DNA of 45,749 nucleotides from an uncultured Alphaproteobacteria bacterium. Its GTDB lineage: Bacteria; Pseudomonadota; Alphaproteobacteria; RS24. Position 1 is the first letter of the stretch. Each line of letters starts with the position of its first letter. Location of the stretch: assembly GCA_938091085.1 (NCBI GenBank), contig CALKOC010000022.1, positions 1 through 45,749 on the forward strand, in the 5' to 3' direction. Positions 34,784-44,392 of this stretch are shown piece by piece. Made by a program: the position numbers and the translations under genes. Under the pieces are notes generated by a model. The model saw only the letters and a program-made list of their open reading frames with translations. It searched no databases and had not been told where the DNA came from.

Positions 34784-36148
34784 ATGTCTGAGAAGCTTGA
34801 TGTGAAATGGCCAATGGATTTAGGCGCACCCCCCGGAACGCTTGAGGCAAAAATGCCTCGCCCCGACGATATCGGCGCTGACGTACCGGATCCACAGCGA
34901 TACTTCAGCCGTGACTTCATGCAACAAGAATGGGACCGGCTCTGGCCAAAAGTCTGGTTATTGGCAGGTGTCACGCCTGACCTCAAAGAACCGGGAGATT
35001 TTATTACCCATCGTCACGGGCATGAAGAGTTTCTACTCGTCCGCCATGATGACAATAAAATTCGCGCTTTTTACAATGTTTGCCCACATCGGGGCAAACG
35101 TGTCTGTCAGGTTGAGCAAGGCAATGTACCGAAATTCTCTTGCCCGTTTCACGGCTGGGAGTTCCACACCGATGGCGCACTAGCAGCAATTACAGATGAA
35201 GAAACCTATGATGCCAATTTAATCGCGCACCGCCCCGGCCTTACTGAAATCCGGTGCGAAACAATCGGCGGTCTGATTTTCATCAATATGGACGGCAACG
35301 CGCCACCACTGAAAGAGTGGATTGGGCTGCCAGAAGGTTATATTGAGAATTACGAAATCGAAAAAATGAATGTTATCCGTCATGTGCGTACAGAGTGGCT
35401 GGCTAATTGGAAGACGGGTGTTGATGCATTTTACGAGTCCTATCACCTGCCACATATTCACCCGCAAACGCAGGGTGTGATGGAAGATTTTGTGCAGGTT
35501 GATCTCTATCCGAATGGTTTCAGCCGAATGATTGTGCCGATTGGTGATAAATCCCACCGGGTGGCAGATCAGGAGTCAATTGATCCTTACCAAACCTTCA
35601 TGATGATGGAGGCCGGTATCGAGCCTGAAAGCTTTAAAGGCTCGGCTCAGGATGTGCGTGTCGCCATTCAAAAAGCCAAGCGCAAACGTGGGGAAAGATT
35701 CGGCCTCGATTTTTATGATAATCTGACAGACGGGCAACTTACCGATAGCTGGGCAACCGGCTTCTTTCCCAATGTGCAAATTGGCATGCACCCTGAGGGC
35801 GTCTTTCTAATGCGGTTTGTGCCACACGCCACTGACCCTGAAAAATTTTATTACGACACGATGACTATGTTCCGGTATGTCGATGATCCGAGTTACACCG
35901 TGCCGGGTTGGATGGGCCTCCCAGAAGGCATGGATGTAACCGGCGCAATTCGCCCAGAAATTGAACATTTTAGTGCTGAGATGGATGCTGATCTCGGTGA
36001 GGTGCTTAATCAAGATGTGGATTTGATCGCCAGCGTTCAGCAGGGCGTTAAATCACGAGGCTTTAACGGGCCGCTTTGGTGTGAACAAGAGGACCGTATC
36101 CGTCACCTTCATCGTGAAATTGACCGCTATATCAATCAAGATAAGTGA
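34784..36148 (+). CDS. Rieske ring-hydroxylating oxygenase alpha subunit (RO-3)
   Basis: A 454-residue oxygenase component with Rieske ligands in VCPHRGKRVC and CPFHGWEF, the mononuclear iron histidines in DAFYESYHLPHIH, and the carboxylate in LNQDVDLIASVQ near the C-terminus. It is a paralogue of RO-2 across the whole length, but lacks the basic tails. GGGAG precedes the ATG. It pairs with the GST-like gene and meets the acyl-CoA synthetase tail to tail, 6 bp apart. There is no beta subunit or reductase nearby, so it likely uses a ferredoxin and reductase shared with other oxygenases. Confidence 0.93.
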   Translation: MSEKLDVKWPMDLGAPPGTLEAKMPRPDDIGADVPDPQRYFSRDFMQQEWDRLWPKVWLLAGVTPDLKEPGDFITHRHGHEEFLLVRHDDNKIRAFYNVCPHRGKRVCQVEQGNVPKFSCPFHGWEFHTDGALAAITDEETYDANLIAHRPGLTEIRCETIGGLIFINMDGNAPPLKEWIGLPEGYIENYEIEKMNVIRHVRTEWLANWKTGVDAFYESYHLPHIHPQTQGVMEDFVQVDLYPNGFSRMIVPIGDKSHRVADQESIDPYQTFMMMEAGIEPESFKGSAQDVRVAIQKAKRKRGERFGLDFYDNLTDGQLTDSWATGFFPNVQIGMHPEGVFLMRFVPHATDPEKFYYDTMTMFRYVDDPSYTVPGWMGLPEGMDVTGAIRPEIEHFSAEMDADLGEVLNQDVDLIASVQQGVKSRGFNGPLWCEQEDRIRHLHREIDRYINQDK

Positions 36149-36154
36149 GTCAGA

Positions 36155-37762
36155 TTACAGAGTATATTTTTCACCAAGGTCGAATGATTTCAATTTGAAC
36201 TTCTGGATTTTTGTTGCCGACATTGGCCATTCGGTTAAAAAGACAACATATCTAGGAATTTTAAAATTGGATATCTGACCCTTGCAGTAATCAATAATAT
36301 CCTCTGCAGAAACGTTTTCACCCGGCACCGCTTCAATGAAAACGGCAGCTACCTCGTCCAGCCTGTCATCTTCCACCCCAACAACCTGAGATAGAACAAC
36401 GCCGGGATGCGTGTTGATATGCGACTCAATTTCGAGCGCCGCCACATTTTCGCCGCCGATTTTCAGCATGTCTTTCCACCGCCCAAGATAAGCAAGATAA
36501 CCATCTTCGTCGAGCGCACCCAAATCGCCAGAGCGATACCAGCCATCATCAACCATGGCATTCTGTGTCGCCTCATCATCTTTATAATAACCTTCAAAAA
36601 GGCAATAGCCGCGAATTTGGATTTCCCCTTTCTGATTGGGGCCAAGTAAAGTGCTTGGGTTTTCAGGGTCAGCAATTCTAACCTCAATACCCGGAAACGG
36701 CTGGCCACATGTGTTAAGGCGTTTTTCAAGACTGTCGTCAACATCACCATAACAAATAACGCCACCCGCTTCAGTCATGCCATAAGCAGAAACGCCAACA
36801 CCATGCTCAAAAGATTGATCATAAATCTCAAGCGTTGAAACTGGAGCAACATTATTCACCAACCGCACAGAGGATAACGCTGCACCATCAAATCTTGGGT
36901 GATTAATAATTTCATTTGTCAGTGTGGGAAAGGCAATAAATCCGATTGTAATTTCGTCATTAATAAATATCTCCACGGCCTCATCAGCATTGAAATAACG
37001 TGTCGCATATAGCGATGCCATAACGCACATACACGCTGTCAGAGGCAAAATGGTAGACATGTGAAAAAACGGTAACGGGTCATACATCCGGTCTTGCGCC
37101 GTCATCTGCCACCGCTCGGCTTGCGCAAAACCATTACCCACAACTGACCTGTGGGACAGGCAACAGGCCTTAGGGTTTGCAGTCGTGCCAGATGTGAACA
37201 TGATAAAGGCGACATCATCACTGCTTATCGCGGGCGGCGTAAAATCATCCGTGTTCTCATATGCCAGAAAAGCCGCATCTGAGATTTCTTGATTTGGGGC
37301 AGCCTCAACAACATAAATTCTTTCTAAAACAGGGGCATCTGCCAGGCTCTGAGAGCTTTGCGTGTTATCTAAATCATCAAATGCTTGATGAAGCGTGTTT
37401 AAAAAATTTGTTTCCTGCGCCGCACTGGTAAACAGAAATCTCACATCACCATGGGAAAGGACATATTTGAGTTCAGCAACTTTATATCTATTGTTAATTG
37501 TAACCGGAACACAACCGGCGAGCATTGCTCCATAAAAAATCTCTAAATATTCAATTCCATTCGGTAAAAGAATGCCTACCTTGTCACCTTTTTGAGCGCC
37601 AAGATTACTCAGGCATTTTGCTCTCGCTAAAGCGCCTTGATAAAGCGCAGAAAAGCTACGTTGATTACCATCCATGCTGATGCAAAGCCCATCAGGATTT
37701 TTTTCTGCGGCATATTGGAGCAAACCTGTAAGTGTTGGTTTATCAGATTTTGTTAACATCAT
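36155..37762 (-). CDS. AMP-dependent acyl-CoA synthetase/ligase
   Basis: A 535-residue member of the adenylate-forming family: P-loop-like FTSGTTANPKACCLSH, Y-G-M-T-E-A-G-G, YRSGDLGALDEDG, GRWKDMLKIGGENV, and the catalytic lysine in SATKIQKFKLK. It activates a carboxylic acid with ATP and CoA. It is unlike the acetate enzyme at 3120 and more like fatty- or cinnamate-type ligases, so the acid may be a degradation intermediate of the cluster. The start at 37762 (or 37759) is preferred to a longer frame that would overlap the P450; GGGA lies just upstream. It is last in the operon with the SDR and P450. Confidence 0.93.
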   Translation of the reverse strand: MMLTKSDKPTLTGLLQYAAEKNPDGLCISMDGNQRSFSALYQGALARAKCLSNLGAQKGDKVGILLPNGIEYLEIFYGAMLAGCVPVTINNRYKVAELKYVLSHGDVRFLFTSAAQETNFLNTLHQAFDDLDNTQSSQSLADAPVLERIYVVEAAPNQEISDAAFLAYENTDDFTPPAISSDDVAFIMFTSGTTANPKACCLSHRSVVGNGFAQAERWQMTAQDRMYDPLPFFHMSTILPLTACMCVMASLYATRYFNADEAVEIFINDEITIGFIAFPTLTNEIINHPRFDGAALSSVRLVNNVAPVSTLEIYDQSFEHGVGVSAYGMTEAGGVICYGDVDDSLEKRLNTCGQPFPGIEVRIADPENPSTLLGPNQKGEIQIRGYCLFEGYYKDDEATQNAMVDDGWYRSGDLGALDEDGYLAYLGRWKDMLKIGGENVAALEIESHINTHPGVVLSQVVGVEDDRLDEVAAVFIEAVPGENVSAEDIIDYCKGQISNFKIPRYVVFLTEWPMSATKIQKFKLKSFDLGEKYTL

Positions 37763-37778
37763 TATTCCCAGTGAAAAT

Positions 37779-38960
37779 TTATAAGCATTTAATATTAAGG
37801 GATTTATATCCCCTGACAACATTGCCTGGTTGACGTTTAAATTCAGCCGCTAGCTCGATTTTATCAAATCTATCCAACAGGATATTTGCATAAATTTCGC
37901 CTTCCAACCGCGCCAACCTTGCGCCAAGGCACTGATGATGGCCATAACCGAATGCGAGATGCTGGGTAAGATTGCTTCGGGTCAAATCAAAAGCTTCAGG
38001 GTTTTCAAACACGCTTGGATCGCGATTGCCCGCCCCCAGCGAAAACATCATTCGGTCATCTTCTTGAATAACAGTATTTTCGATCAACACTTCTTCTTTG
38101 ACTGTCCTGCAAATATTTTGAACAGGGCTTTCAAGCCGGAGTGTTTCTTCCAATGCAGGTAACAAAAGGTTCCTATCATTTTTCAAATTTTCAAAAAGAC
38201 CGGGTATGGTGGCAAGCTGTACCGTGAAGTTACTCAAAAAATTAGCAGTCGTTTCATGTCCTGCCGCTAAAAAGAAAACACCATTTGCAACAACTTCCTC
38301 TGGTGATAGACGTTCCCCATCCACTTCAGCGAAAACAATCTCAGTCATAAGATCCTTGCCCGGCGTTTCTGTTTTTTCCTCTGCCTTTAACCGAATAAAG
38401 CGCGCCATTTCAACTAAGGCGTTTCTCTGCTCTTCTGATATGTCAGTGCCAAGCCTTTCCACCAATGCGGCGGACCAACGTTGGAAATCTTCTCGCCTGT
38501 CATCAGCAAAACCGAGCATTCGGCAAATAACAGCTGCAGGGGCTGGATAACAAACATGATGCACAATATCGAATGAATGGTCAGAGCTATCCCGCTTAAT
38601 GTCGTCAAAATGCTCTATAAAAATTTTTTGTATATCCTCTTCCCAAGACTTGATGGCCTGCGGCGAAAAAGATTTATACAAAAAGGCTTTTATTTTGGCA
38701 TGGCGTGGTGGGTCCGTCCGATTAATATCGGGATATGTGCTGGCAGAAAATCTCCCAGCAGGGTCGACCCCATGACGTGAGTCAAAAACCTGATCATTTT
38801 TTAGAGACTGAATATCATCATGATGAGTAAGCACATAATTGCCATAGCGTGGCTCTTGATAAACGCGACCACTTTCCCTGATTTCTTTGTAAGCAGAGAA
38901 AGGGCATGCAGACACCTCTTCGCTGAACAAATCAATCTTTGGCGGATTTTTATCTTTCAT
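37779..38960 (-). CDS. Cytochrome P450
   Basis: A 393-residue soluble bacterial P450. The I-helix oxygen site is AAGHETTANFL, the ExxR motif is EETLRLES, and the heme-cysteine loop is FGYGHHQCLGARLARLE. These motifs are complete, so it should be a working monooxygenase. It needs an iron-sulfur ferredoxin and reductase, which are not beside it; the Rieske ferredoxin at 18137 is not the usual P450 partner. It lies between an SDR (12-bp gap) and the acyl-CoA synthetase, which suggests hydroxylation, alcohol oxidation and CoA activation in turn. The CYP family cannot be named from sight. Confidence 0.95.
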   Translation of the reverse strand: MKDKNPPKIDLFSEEVSACPFSAYKEIRESGRVYQEPRYGNYVLTHHDDIQSLKNDQVFDSRHGVDPAGRFSASTYPDINRTDPPRHAKIKAFLYKSFSPQAIKSWEEDIQKIFIEHFDDIKRDSSDHSFDIVHHVCYPAPAAVICRMLGFADDRREDFQRWSAALVERLGTDISEEQRNALVEMARFIRLKAEEKTETPGKDLMTEIVFAEVDGERLSPEEVVANGVFFLAAGHETTANFLSNFTVQLATIPGLFENLKNDRNLLLPALEETLRLESPVQNICRTVKEEVLIENTVIQEDDRMMFSLGAGNRDPSVFENPEAFDLTRSNLTQHLAFGYGHHQCLGARLARLEGEIYANILLDRFDKIELAAEFKRQPGNVVRGYKSLNIKCL

Positions 38961-38972
38961 CAAGACTGACCA

Positions 38973-39761
38973 TTATTTCGCCGTGTATCCACCATCTACC
39001 GGAATGACTGCGCCTGTCATCCAGCTGGACTCTTCAGAGAAAAGAAAAACCGCCATATTAGAAATATCAATTTCCTGTCCAAGACGTCCTAACGGATAGC
39101 GGCTGGCTGTTTGAGCGAGGCTCTCTTCAACTGAAATATCACTATGTGCGGTATCTAGTCTTTGTTTATATGTTTCTCGGACAAGTTCTGTTTCAATCGT
39201 GCCCGGCGCGATAGCATTAACCCTTATATTAAAGTTTGCATAATCAGTTGCCATTTGCCTCGTTATCGCGGCAACAGCTCCCTTCGCTGCTGTGTAAGCA
39301 ACCAGATTAGGGAATCCATTAAGCGCACATATAGAAGATTGAAAAATAATATTTCCGGATTTTTGTGCCATCATATGTGGCAGAACATGTTTGGCACACA
39401 ACCACTTGCCAGTTAGTGAAATATTTAAAAGATTGTTCCAATCTTCCAAAGATGTTTCATGTGCAGCGCCAGTTCCAGCAATCCCCGCATTCGCTAACAA
39501 GCCGTGAATACCACCAAAGGTTTCATTAGCCTCTTTCACCATATTAATAATTTCAGTCTCACTACTCATATCTGCCTGACAAAAAGCAGCCTTGCCTCCT
39601 GCGGAGGAAATATGTTCGGCAGTTTCACGGGCAGTATCAGCGTTAATATCAACGCAAAGTACCTTTGCACCTTCTTCGCTTAATCTAATGGCAGATGATC
39701 TACCAAGGCCTGCCCCAGCACCGGTAACAATAACTGTCTTTTCATGCAGACGATCGGTCAT
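38973..39761 (-). CDS. SDR-family oxidoreductase
   Basis: A 262-residue classical SDR: TGAGAGLGRSS (about residues 13-23), A-N-A-G-I-A-G, active-site VAYTAAKGAVAAITR, and IPVDGGYTAK at the end. AAGG lies upstream of the ATG. It is first in the P450/acyl-CoA synthetase operon and lies right beside the truncated TBDR copy. It likely oxidises the P450 product or another alcohol. Confidence 0.92.
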   Translation of the reverse strand: MTDRLHEKTVIVTGAGAGLGRSSAIRLSEEGAKVLCVDINADTARETAEHISSAGGKAAFCQADMSSETEIINMVKEANETFGGIHGLLANAGIAGTGAAHETSLEDWNNLLNISLTGKWLCAKHVLPHMMAQKSGNIIFQSSICALNGFPNLVAYTAAKGAVAAITRQMATDYANFNIRVNAIAPGTIETELVRETYKQRLDTAHSDISVEESLAQTASRYPLGRLGQEIDISNMAVFLFSEESSWMTGAVIPVDGGYTAK

Positions 39762-39813
39762 GCGGTATACCTTTCTTGATCCTTAATTATCTGAAAAGTT
39801 ATTTGGCATTAGC

Positions 39814-39838
39814 TAGGGCCACTCACCAAGCGGCCCTA
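39814..39838. other. Hairpin at the end of the truncated TBDR copy
   Basis: A seven-base-pair stem (TAGGGCC at 39814-39820 with GGCCCTA at 39832-39838) and an 11-base loop overlap the stop codon of the truncated receptor. No T-run follows on the minus strand, so it is not a standard terminator. It may mark the rearrangement junction region or be chance. Confidence 0.3.
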
Positions 39839-40035
39839 TAAATTTTGTTATAGTCCAAAGGAATTATAGCCAGACCAACATCCTGAACTGAAATATCGAT
39901 AGCTTTTGTCTGTGGGGTAACAATGACCTCCTCAATGGTTTGAGCCATCAAATAGCTAGATAGAAAAAAGTTCAAAACTGCTGAACAAGCAACAAGAGCG
40001 GGATCCTTAGCGATAAAACTAAAGTAATTCTTCAT
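39823..40035 (-). pseudogene. Truncated TonB-dependent receptor (signal peptide and TonB box only)
   Basis: The reading frame begins MKNYFS like TBDR-2, with a matching signal peptide, the A-Q-T-I-E-E-V-I-V-T TonB-box region and I-S-V-Q-D-V. Similarity stops sharply after that, at about 39877, and the frame ends 18 residues later. The product would be 70 residues. The ribosome-binding site GGAGGG and upstream region are retained. The plug and barrel are gone, so it cannot be a receptor. It is best read as a remnant of a tandem receptor duplication. A secreted short peptide is possible but not supported. Confidence 0.85.
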
Positions 40036-40140
40036 AATTCCCTCCATTACAGGTAAAATATTTTAGCAAAAGAACGCGGAGCGCAACGCTATTATTCATT
40101 TCTTATAGGCAATACAAGCATTTATAAGCTTAGCTTATAG
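39877..40140 (-). repeat. Direct repeat copy 2 (promoter, leader and signal-peptide module)
   Basis: Aligns without a gap to 44234-44497, 4,357 bp away. In the noncoding part (40044-40140) I count 13 mismatches over 97 positions. It contains the truncated receptor start and a palindrome at 40123-40139. Confidence 0.88.
40123..40139. promoter_or_regulatory. Operator-like palindrome, copy 2
   Basis: A perfect 17-bp dyad, TATAAGCT-T-AGCTTATA, about 90 bp upstream of the truncated receptor start. It includes a T-N11-A LysR-box pattern. Compared with the TBDR-2 copy, two symmetrical positions changed together. Confidence 0.6.
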
Positions 40141-40216
40141 CGGGGTTGTATATAAATTTTGAGCCTCAAAGAATGGCTGAAAGACACAGTATCAACAGCA
40201 CATATTTTTAATATAA

Positions 40217-41974
40217 CTAGTCACTTGATTGCGAATTAGGGGAATACCAAATAGGCGAAGAATAAACGCGCTCCCGAATATATTTTGGTGTCTCCGAACT
40301 CAAATCAACACCAAATCTATCTTGATCAAAACTTGTCCATCTTTTGCTCGGCACTTCTAAGGCTCTTACATAATAAAATGAACGTTCATTTTCATTAAAC
40401 TCCTTATCAGTCCAAATTAGATTGAAGTTTTTGGAGCCAGATTTATTTTCTGACTTTCCGATGGTGAAAACTTTTTCTTTAACTTCCCCAGTATTGTCAG
40501 CCCATCCCTTAACTATCTGAACAATTTCTATATTCTGAGATTTTGGATCTTTGGAAACTTTAACTACAAATTTTGGTTTTTTGTCGTTCAAAGGAGCATC
40601 TAAATCCCCCCCCATTGGAACGCCAATCACCTGTGCCTTTTTATTAAAAAAATCGGTTTGAAGAATGTGTTCTTCTTCGTAATCCCAGCCCCCATAAAAT
40701 TTAAGAAGTATCCTTGGGCCTGTGCTCGTATATACTTCTTTATTTTTTAACGCCTCAAAAATTGCTTCTCTTGTATTTTGTGATGCCCAAACCGCAGTAT
40801 ATCCTGAAGCAGATAAGCGCCAATTATCCCATAATCTATCCCCAAGCGTGGAGCTAGTTCTTTCAGCACTTGGCAGTGAATCGACGAATTTTCCATAAAA
40901 ATTTTCATCGTCCGCTGTACTTAAAGCATTGTGGGTATCCGTTCCCCCAACTAATCCAAATTTGAATGGGTTAACTCCATATTTTTCTGATAAGAGGAGA
41001 CCATTTTTCAATGCTGGGCGGGCATACTCGCCTTCTAACATCTCAAGACTTTTTGGTTCCATCCTAAGATTTCCCTGATCCCATGTTTCAAAATCAGCAT
41101 ATTCATCATTTGGCGATAAATATGGGTGGGACTCTGCATCCCCTTTAACTTGCGATACCTCATAGAGAGGCTCCCACCTTTGCCGCGCTGCTGAATAAGA
41201 AGCATCAAAATCACGACCATCTACGCGTTTATCAGAGAACATCACGCCATTAGACACATTCCCATTATGTGGAATGGCGATAACTTGACCACCTGTCAGT
41301 TTTTCATACTCACCCATGAAGCTCCATAAGTCCTCAGGGTCCGGACTATTCAATGCTGAATATGGAAGCATTCTTTTTGCCTTCTCAGAACCATCGCCGT
41401 AAACAACAACGCGATGCAAATTGTCCCCATCAATCATTGAAGTCCACTCAAACCCTATCAAAGCACTGAAAACACCCGGTTCATTATATCTATCGGCAAA
41501 TTCTAATAATTGAGACCAAGCGCTGGTATTGAAAGCCTCAGGCAATAACTCAATATTTTTTTGCCTTTCGATCATTTGTACATATTCTCGCGAAATAGGT
41601 GATTGGGTTCCTGACTTAAAATAATTCAGCCATCTCTGACCTAAGCCAGAAGTTCTCAAATTTGGATCGTTACGCTCAAGGCCTAAAAATAAACCCAGAT
41701 ATTCTGCGTGGTCAGCCACCAAGAGAAAATCAAGTGGTGTAGCTAATTGCGCTAACTCTCCATTGGGAGCGCGCACTGGTAACCCCTTAGCAAACTCATA
41801 AGCTACATCTGGACCAAGGGTCGTATTACCAAAAGAGTAAGCATCAAAAGAAAAATTACTATGAACATGCAAGTCACCCCAAAGGAGCTTTTTTTCATTT
41901 TCTGCAAATAAATTCTGCGGAAAAAGGAGAAGTGTAATCACAAAGCATAAAAGTTTTTTATAAAAATCTTTCAA
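40217..41974 (-). CDS. DUF3604-family protein, predicted exported metallohydrolase
   Basis: A 585-residue protein of the DUF3604 family, related to the PHP metal-dependent hydrolases. Metal-site-like motifs are GDLHVHSNFSFD near residue 34, DFLLVADHAEYLG near 107, AIPHNGN near 237 and GGTDTHN near 345. The first 24 residues are a signal peptide (hydrophobic core F-V-I-T-L-L-L-F, end N-L-F-A), so it is periplasmic or exported. No specific reaction is established. The start is TTG with GGGGG upstream. It follows TBDR-2 after its terminator, which suggests linked but separately tuned expression. A role in processing imported substrate in the periplasm is inferred. Confidence 0.88.
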   Translation of the reverse strand: MKDFYKKLLCFVITLLLFPQNLFAENEKKLLWGDLHVHSNFSFDAYSFGNTTLGPDVAYEFAKGLPVRAPNGELAQLATPLDFLLVADHAEYLGLFLGLERNDPNLRTSGLGQRWLNYFKSGTQSPISREYVQMIERQKNIELLPEAFNTSAWSQLLEFADRYNEPGVFSALIGFEWTSMIDGDNLHRVVVYGDGSEKAKRMLPYSALNSPDPEDLWSFMGEYEKLTGGQVIAIPHNGNVSNGVMFSDKRVDGRDFDASYSAARQRWEPLYEVSQVKGDAESHPYLSPNDEYADFETWDQGNLRMEPKSLEMLEGEYARPALKNGLLLSEKYGVNPFKFGLVGGTDTHNALSTADDENFYGKFVDSLPSAERTSSTLGDRLWDNWRLSASGYTAVWASQNTREAIFEALKNKEVYTSTGPRILLKFYGGWDYEEEHILQTDFFNKKAQVIGVPMGGDLDAPLNDKKPKFVVKVSKDPKSQNIEIVQIVKGWADNTGEVKEKVFTIGKSENKSGSKNFNLIWTDKEFNENERSFYYVRALEVPSKRWTSFDQDRFGVDLSSETPKYIRERVYSSPIWYSPNSQSSD

Positions 41975-42012
41975 TTTGTTACCCCCAACTTAATAAAATT
42001 AAGAATATCTAA

Positions 42013-42049
42013 TAAAAAAAGCGGGCCGAAATTTTTATCCGGCCCGCTT
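42013..42049 (-). terminator. Rho-independent terminator after TBDR-2
   Basis: A ten-base-pair stem (AAGCGGGCCG at 42019-42028 with CGGCCCGCTT at 42040-42049) is followed on the minus strand by a T-run (plus-strand A at 42014-42020). It lies 22 bp past the TBDR-2 stop and before the DUF3604 gene. Confidence 0.92.
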
Positions 42050-42070
42050 AATTATTGCAAAATCTTCAAT

Positions 42071-44392
42071 TTAAAAAGAATAAGCTGCCTTAACACCGTA
42101 TGTTGAGGGCGTTCCCCCCCATGTCAGTGTCGTAAGAGCATTATCAAGTGCAAAATCATGATATTCTTCATCACCAATGTTTTTACCAAACAGTGTAACT
42201 TTTAGACCATCACTCTCACGCGTGTATGAAATGCTAGCATCAATCAAACCATAAGAGTCTGTTTTGATATATTCAGTTCCAGTAGCATTATTAGTAAATT
42301 CATCTGTAAATGCATATGAAACTCGGAAGTCAATATCACCACTGCTCATTGGCACATTGTAAGTTGCTGCAACAGTATAAGTAAGCTCTGGCACTCTCTC
42401 GAAATCAAGAGCTGCGGCGGCGGCTGGATCTGTTGTAGGATCATAGCCAGGAGTTCCGTCCGCATCAAAACCGGTAAAGCTGTCATATCCAGCATCCGTG
42501 TAACCTAGCGCTCCTTCAAGAACTAAGCTATCGCTCACAAATGCTTTAGCTTCGATTTCAATACCCTCAATAGTCGCCTCAGCAGCATTAATTAGCCTCT
42601 GAATATTGCCAGATGTACATGTTGTGAGGTTAATTGTGCATGACTCCAACGCCAATTTCTGAATATCTTGATATTCAGATTTAAACACAGCGACGTTCAA
42701 AAGTAATTTCTGGTCATTAAGCAATGACTTGAAACCAAGCTCGTAACTATCGACTGTCTCTGGACCAGGTTGGCTATTCAAAAACGAGTCAGTTGTACGT
42801 GCGCGAGCATCAAACGAACCGCTACGGAAACCACGCGTGTAACTTGCGTAAACATTTACATCATCATTAACAAAATATGTTAAAGCGACTTTTGGTGTTG
42901 TGTCGTCCCAACTACCACTTCTCGAAAGTCCAACATCACTTGAGGTGAGGCCGGCATTAGGGTTAGCGGTGGCTCCAGGGCAAGAACTGAAATCAAGAAT
43001 ACATGAACCAATAGCATTAAATAGGACATCTTTAGTTTCATCTGTCCAACGTCCACCCAATGTAAGTTTAAGCTGATCGGTCATCATGTAGTCAATCTCA
43101 CCGAAAATACTCCAACTTTCATGTTCAATTTCGGTCACACCAGATCTATCGAGTGTGCCAATCAAACGTCTCTCACCGACAAAGAAGTCCTGCTCAAAAG
43201 AGCTGGCGCCAATTACGTAGCTAAATTTATCAGACAAATTAGCTGCATATCTGACTTCCATTGTGGTCTGCTCTTGTTCCTCATAGTTGTCTGGGAAATG
43301 GAAAATTGTAAATGGCGTACCGTCAAAGTCAGTACTAGAAGCATATGTCAACTCTCTATATGAGCCGATAGCTGTGAGCATTCCATTTTGAGTTTGATAG
43401 TTGAGTTCAGCAACAAACATGTCTGTCTCAAGATCATTACCACCCATCAAGTTATGGTTAATCTCATATGGGTCAGTTGGTGGTGTGTAGCCGTATGTTT
43501 GAGATCTTCTAACTGGTGCTGTTGGGTCAACAAAATTTCTACTATTTGCTGTGCCACTCTTATCACGGAGGAATTCAGCCATCAAAGTGATATCTAAGTT
43601 ATCATTGGGAGTGAAATATAGCATCGGTCTAATAATTGTGAGATCAACATCTGGCTTTGTTCCAGATTGACCTTGCCCTGCAAGATCATAATCACCTGCA
43701 ATGGTGACAGCAGGGTCAATAACAACCGCACCACCATTATTATCGTCCCAATAACCATCACGACTTCTGCTCATCAAAGCAATTTTTGCAGAAACCTTGC
43801 CTTCAACGATAGGCGCTTCAAAACTCGCAGAAAGATCTGCACGGTCATAATCGCCGAGAACTAAATTTACTTTACCACCGAATTCACCAGTAGGACGTGC
43901 AGAGCGAACGACTATTGCACCACCCGTAACGTTACGGCCGAGAAGAGTGCCCTGTGGGCCTCGTAAGATCTCAACAGTCTCGCGATCAAACATATCTAAG
44001 TTTGCCCCTACCGGGAAACCTAAATAAACGCCGTCAACAATCACACCAACAGCAGGGTCTAATGACCGAGTAGTTCCACTTACACCAATACCACGAATAA
44101 GAAAGTTAGGCGTAGAAGCAAAAGTTGCCGATGGATGAAGCGTAGCATTTGGTGCCAATCTGCCCACATCACTTAAATCGATTGAGTCTGTGGCCTCAAT
44201 CATGTCTGCATTGACAGCCGTCACACTTGTAGCAACATCTTGAACAGAAATACCGGTCGCACGCTTTTGAGACGTAACCACTATTTCATCAATGGTTTGC
44301 GCCATCAAATTGCTAGATATAAAGACGCCCAAAGCTGCTGACAAAGCAACACGAGTGGGAGCCTTAGTGATTAAACTAAAGTAATTTTTCAT
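42071..44392 (-). CDS. TonB-dependent outer-membrane receptor (TBDR-2)
   Basis: A 773-residue outer-membrane receptor: signal peptide ending near M-A-Q (about residue 32), TonB box (DEIVVTSQKR), plug motif VEILRGPQGTLLGRNVTGG, and a barrel ending in F (K-A-A-Y-S-F). It belongs to the same broad type as TBDR-1 but is not a close copy. The ATG at 44392 is set by GGAGGG eight bases upstream; a longer frame would begin inside that site. It lies 147 bp after the LysR gene, on the same strand, with a strong palindrome between. It probably imports the cluster's substrate or a related compound. Confidence 0.95.
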   Translation of the reverse strand: MKNYFSLITKAPTRVALSAALGVFISSNLMAQTIDEIVVTSQKRATGISVQDVATSVTAVNADMIEATDSIDLSDVGRLAPNATLHPSATFASTPNFLIRGIGVSGTTRSLDPAVGVIVDGVYLGFPVGANLDMFDRETVEILRGPQGTLLGRNVTGGAIVVRSARPTGEFGGKVNLVLGDYDRADLSASFEAPIVEGKVSAKIALMSRSRDGYWDDNNGGAVVIDPAVTIAGDYDLAGQGQSGTKPDVDLTIIRPMLYFTPNDNLDITLMAEFLRDKSGTANSRNFVDPTAPVRRSQTYGYTPPTDPYEINHNLMGGNDLETDMFVAELNYQTQNGMLTAIGSYRELTYASSTDFDGTPFTIFHFPDNYEEQEQTTMEVRYAANLSDKFSYVIGASSFEQDFFVGERRLIGTLDRSGVTEIEHESWSIFGEIDYMMTDQLKLTLGGRWTDETKDVLFNAIGSCILDFSSCPGATANPNAGLTSSDVGLSRSGSWDDTTPKVALTYFVNDDVNVYASYTRGFRSGSFDARARTTDSFLNSQPGPETVDSYELGFKSLLNDQKLLLNVAVFKSEYQDIQKLALESCTINLTTCTSGNIQRLINAAEATIEGIEIEAKAFVSDSLVLEGALGYTDAGYDSFTGFDADGTPGYDPTTDPAAAAALDFERVPELTYTVAATYNVPMSSGDIDFRVSYAFTDEFTNNATGTEYIKTDSYGLIDASISYTRESDGLKVTLFGKNIGDEEYHDFALDNALTTLTWGGTPSTYGVKAAYSF

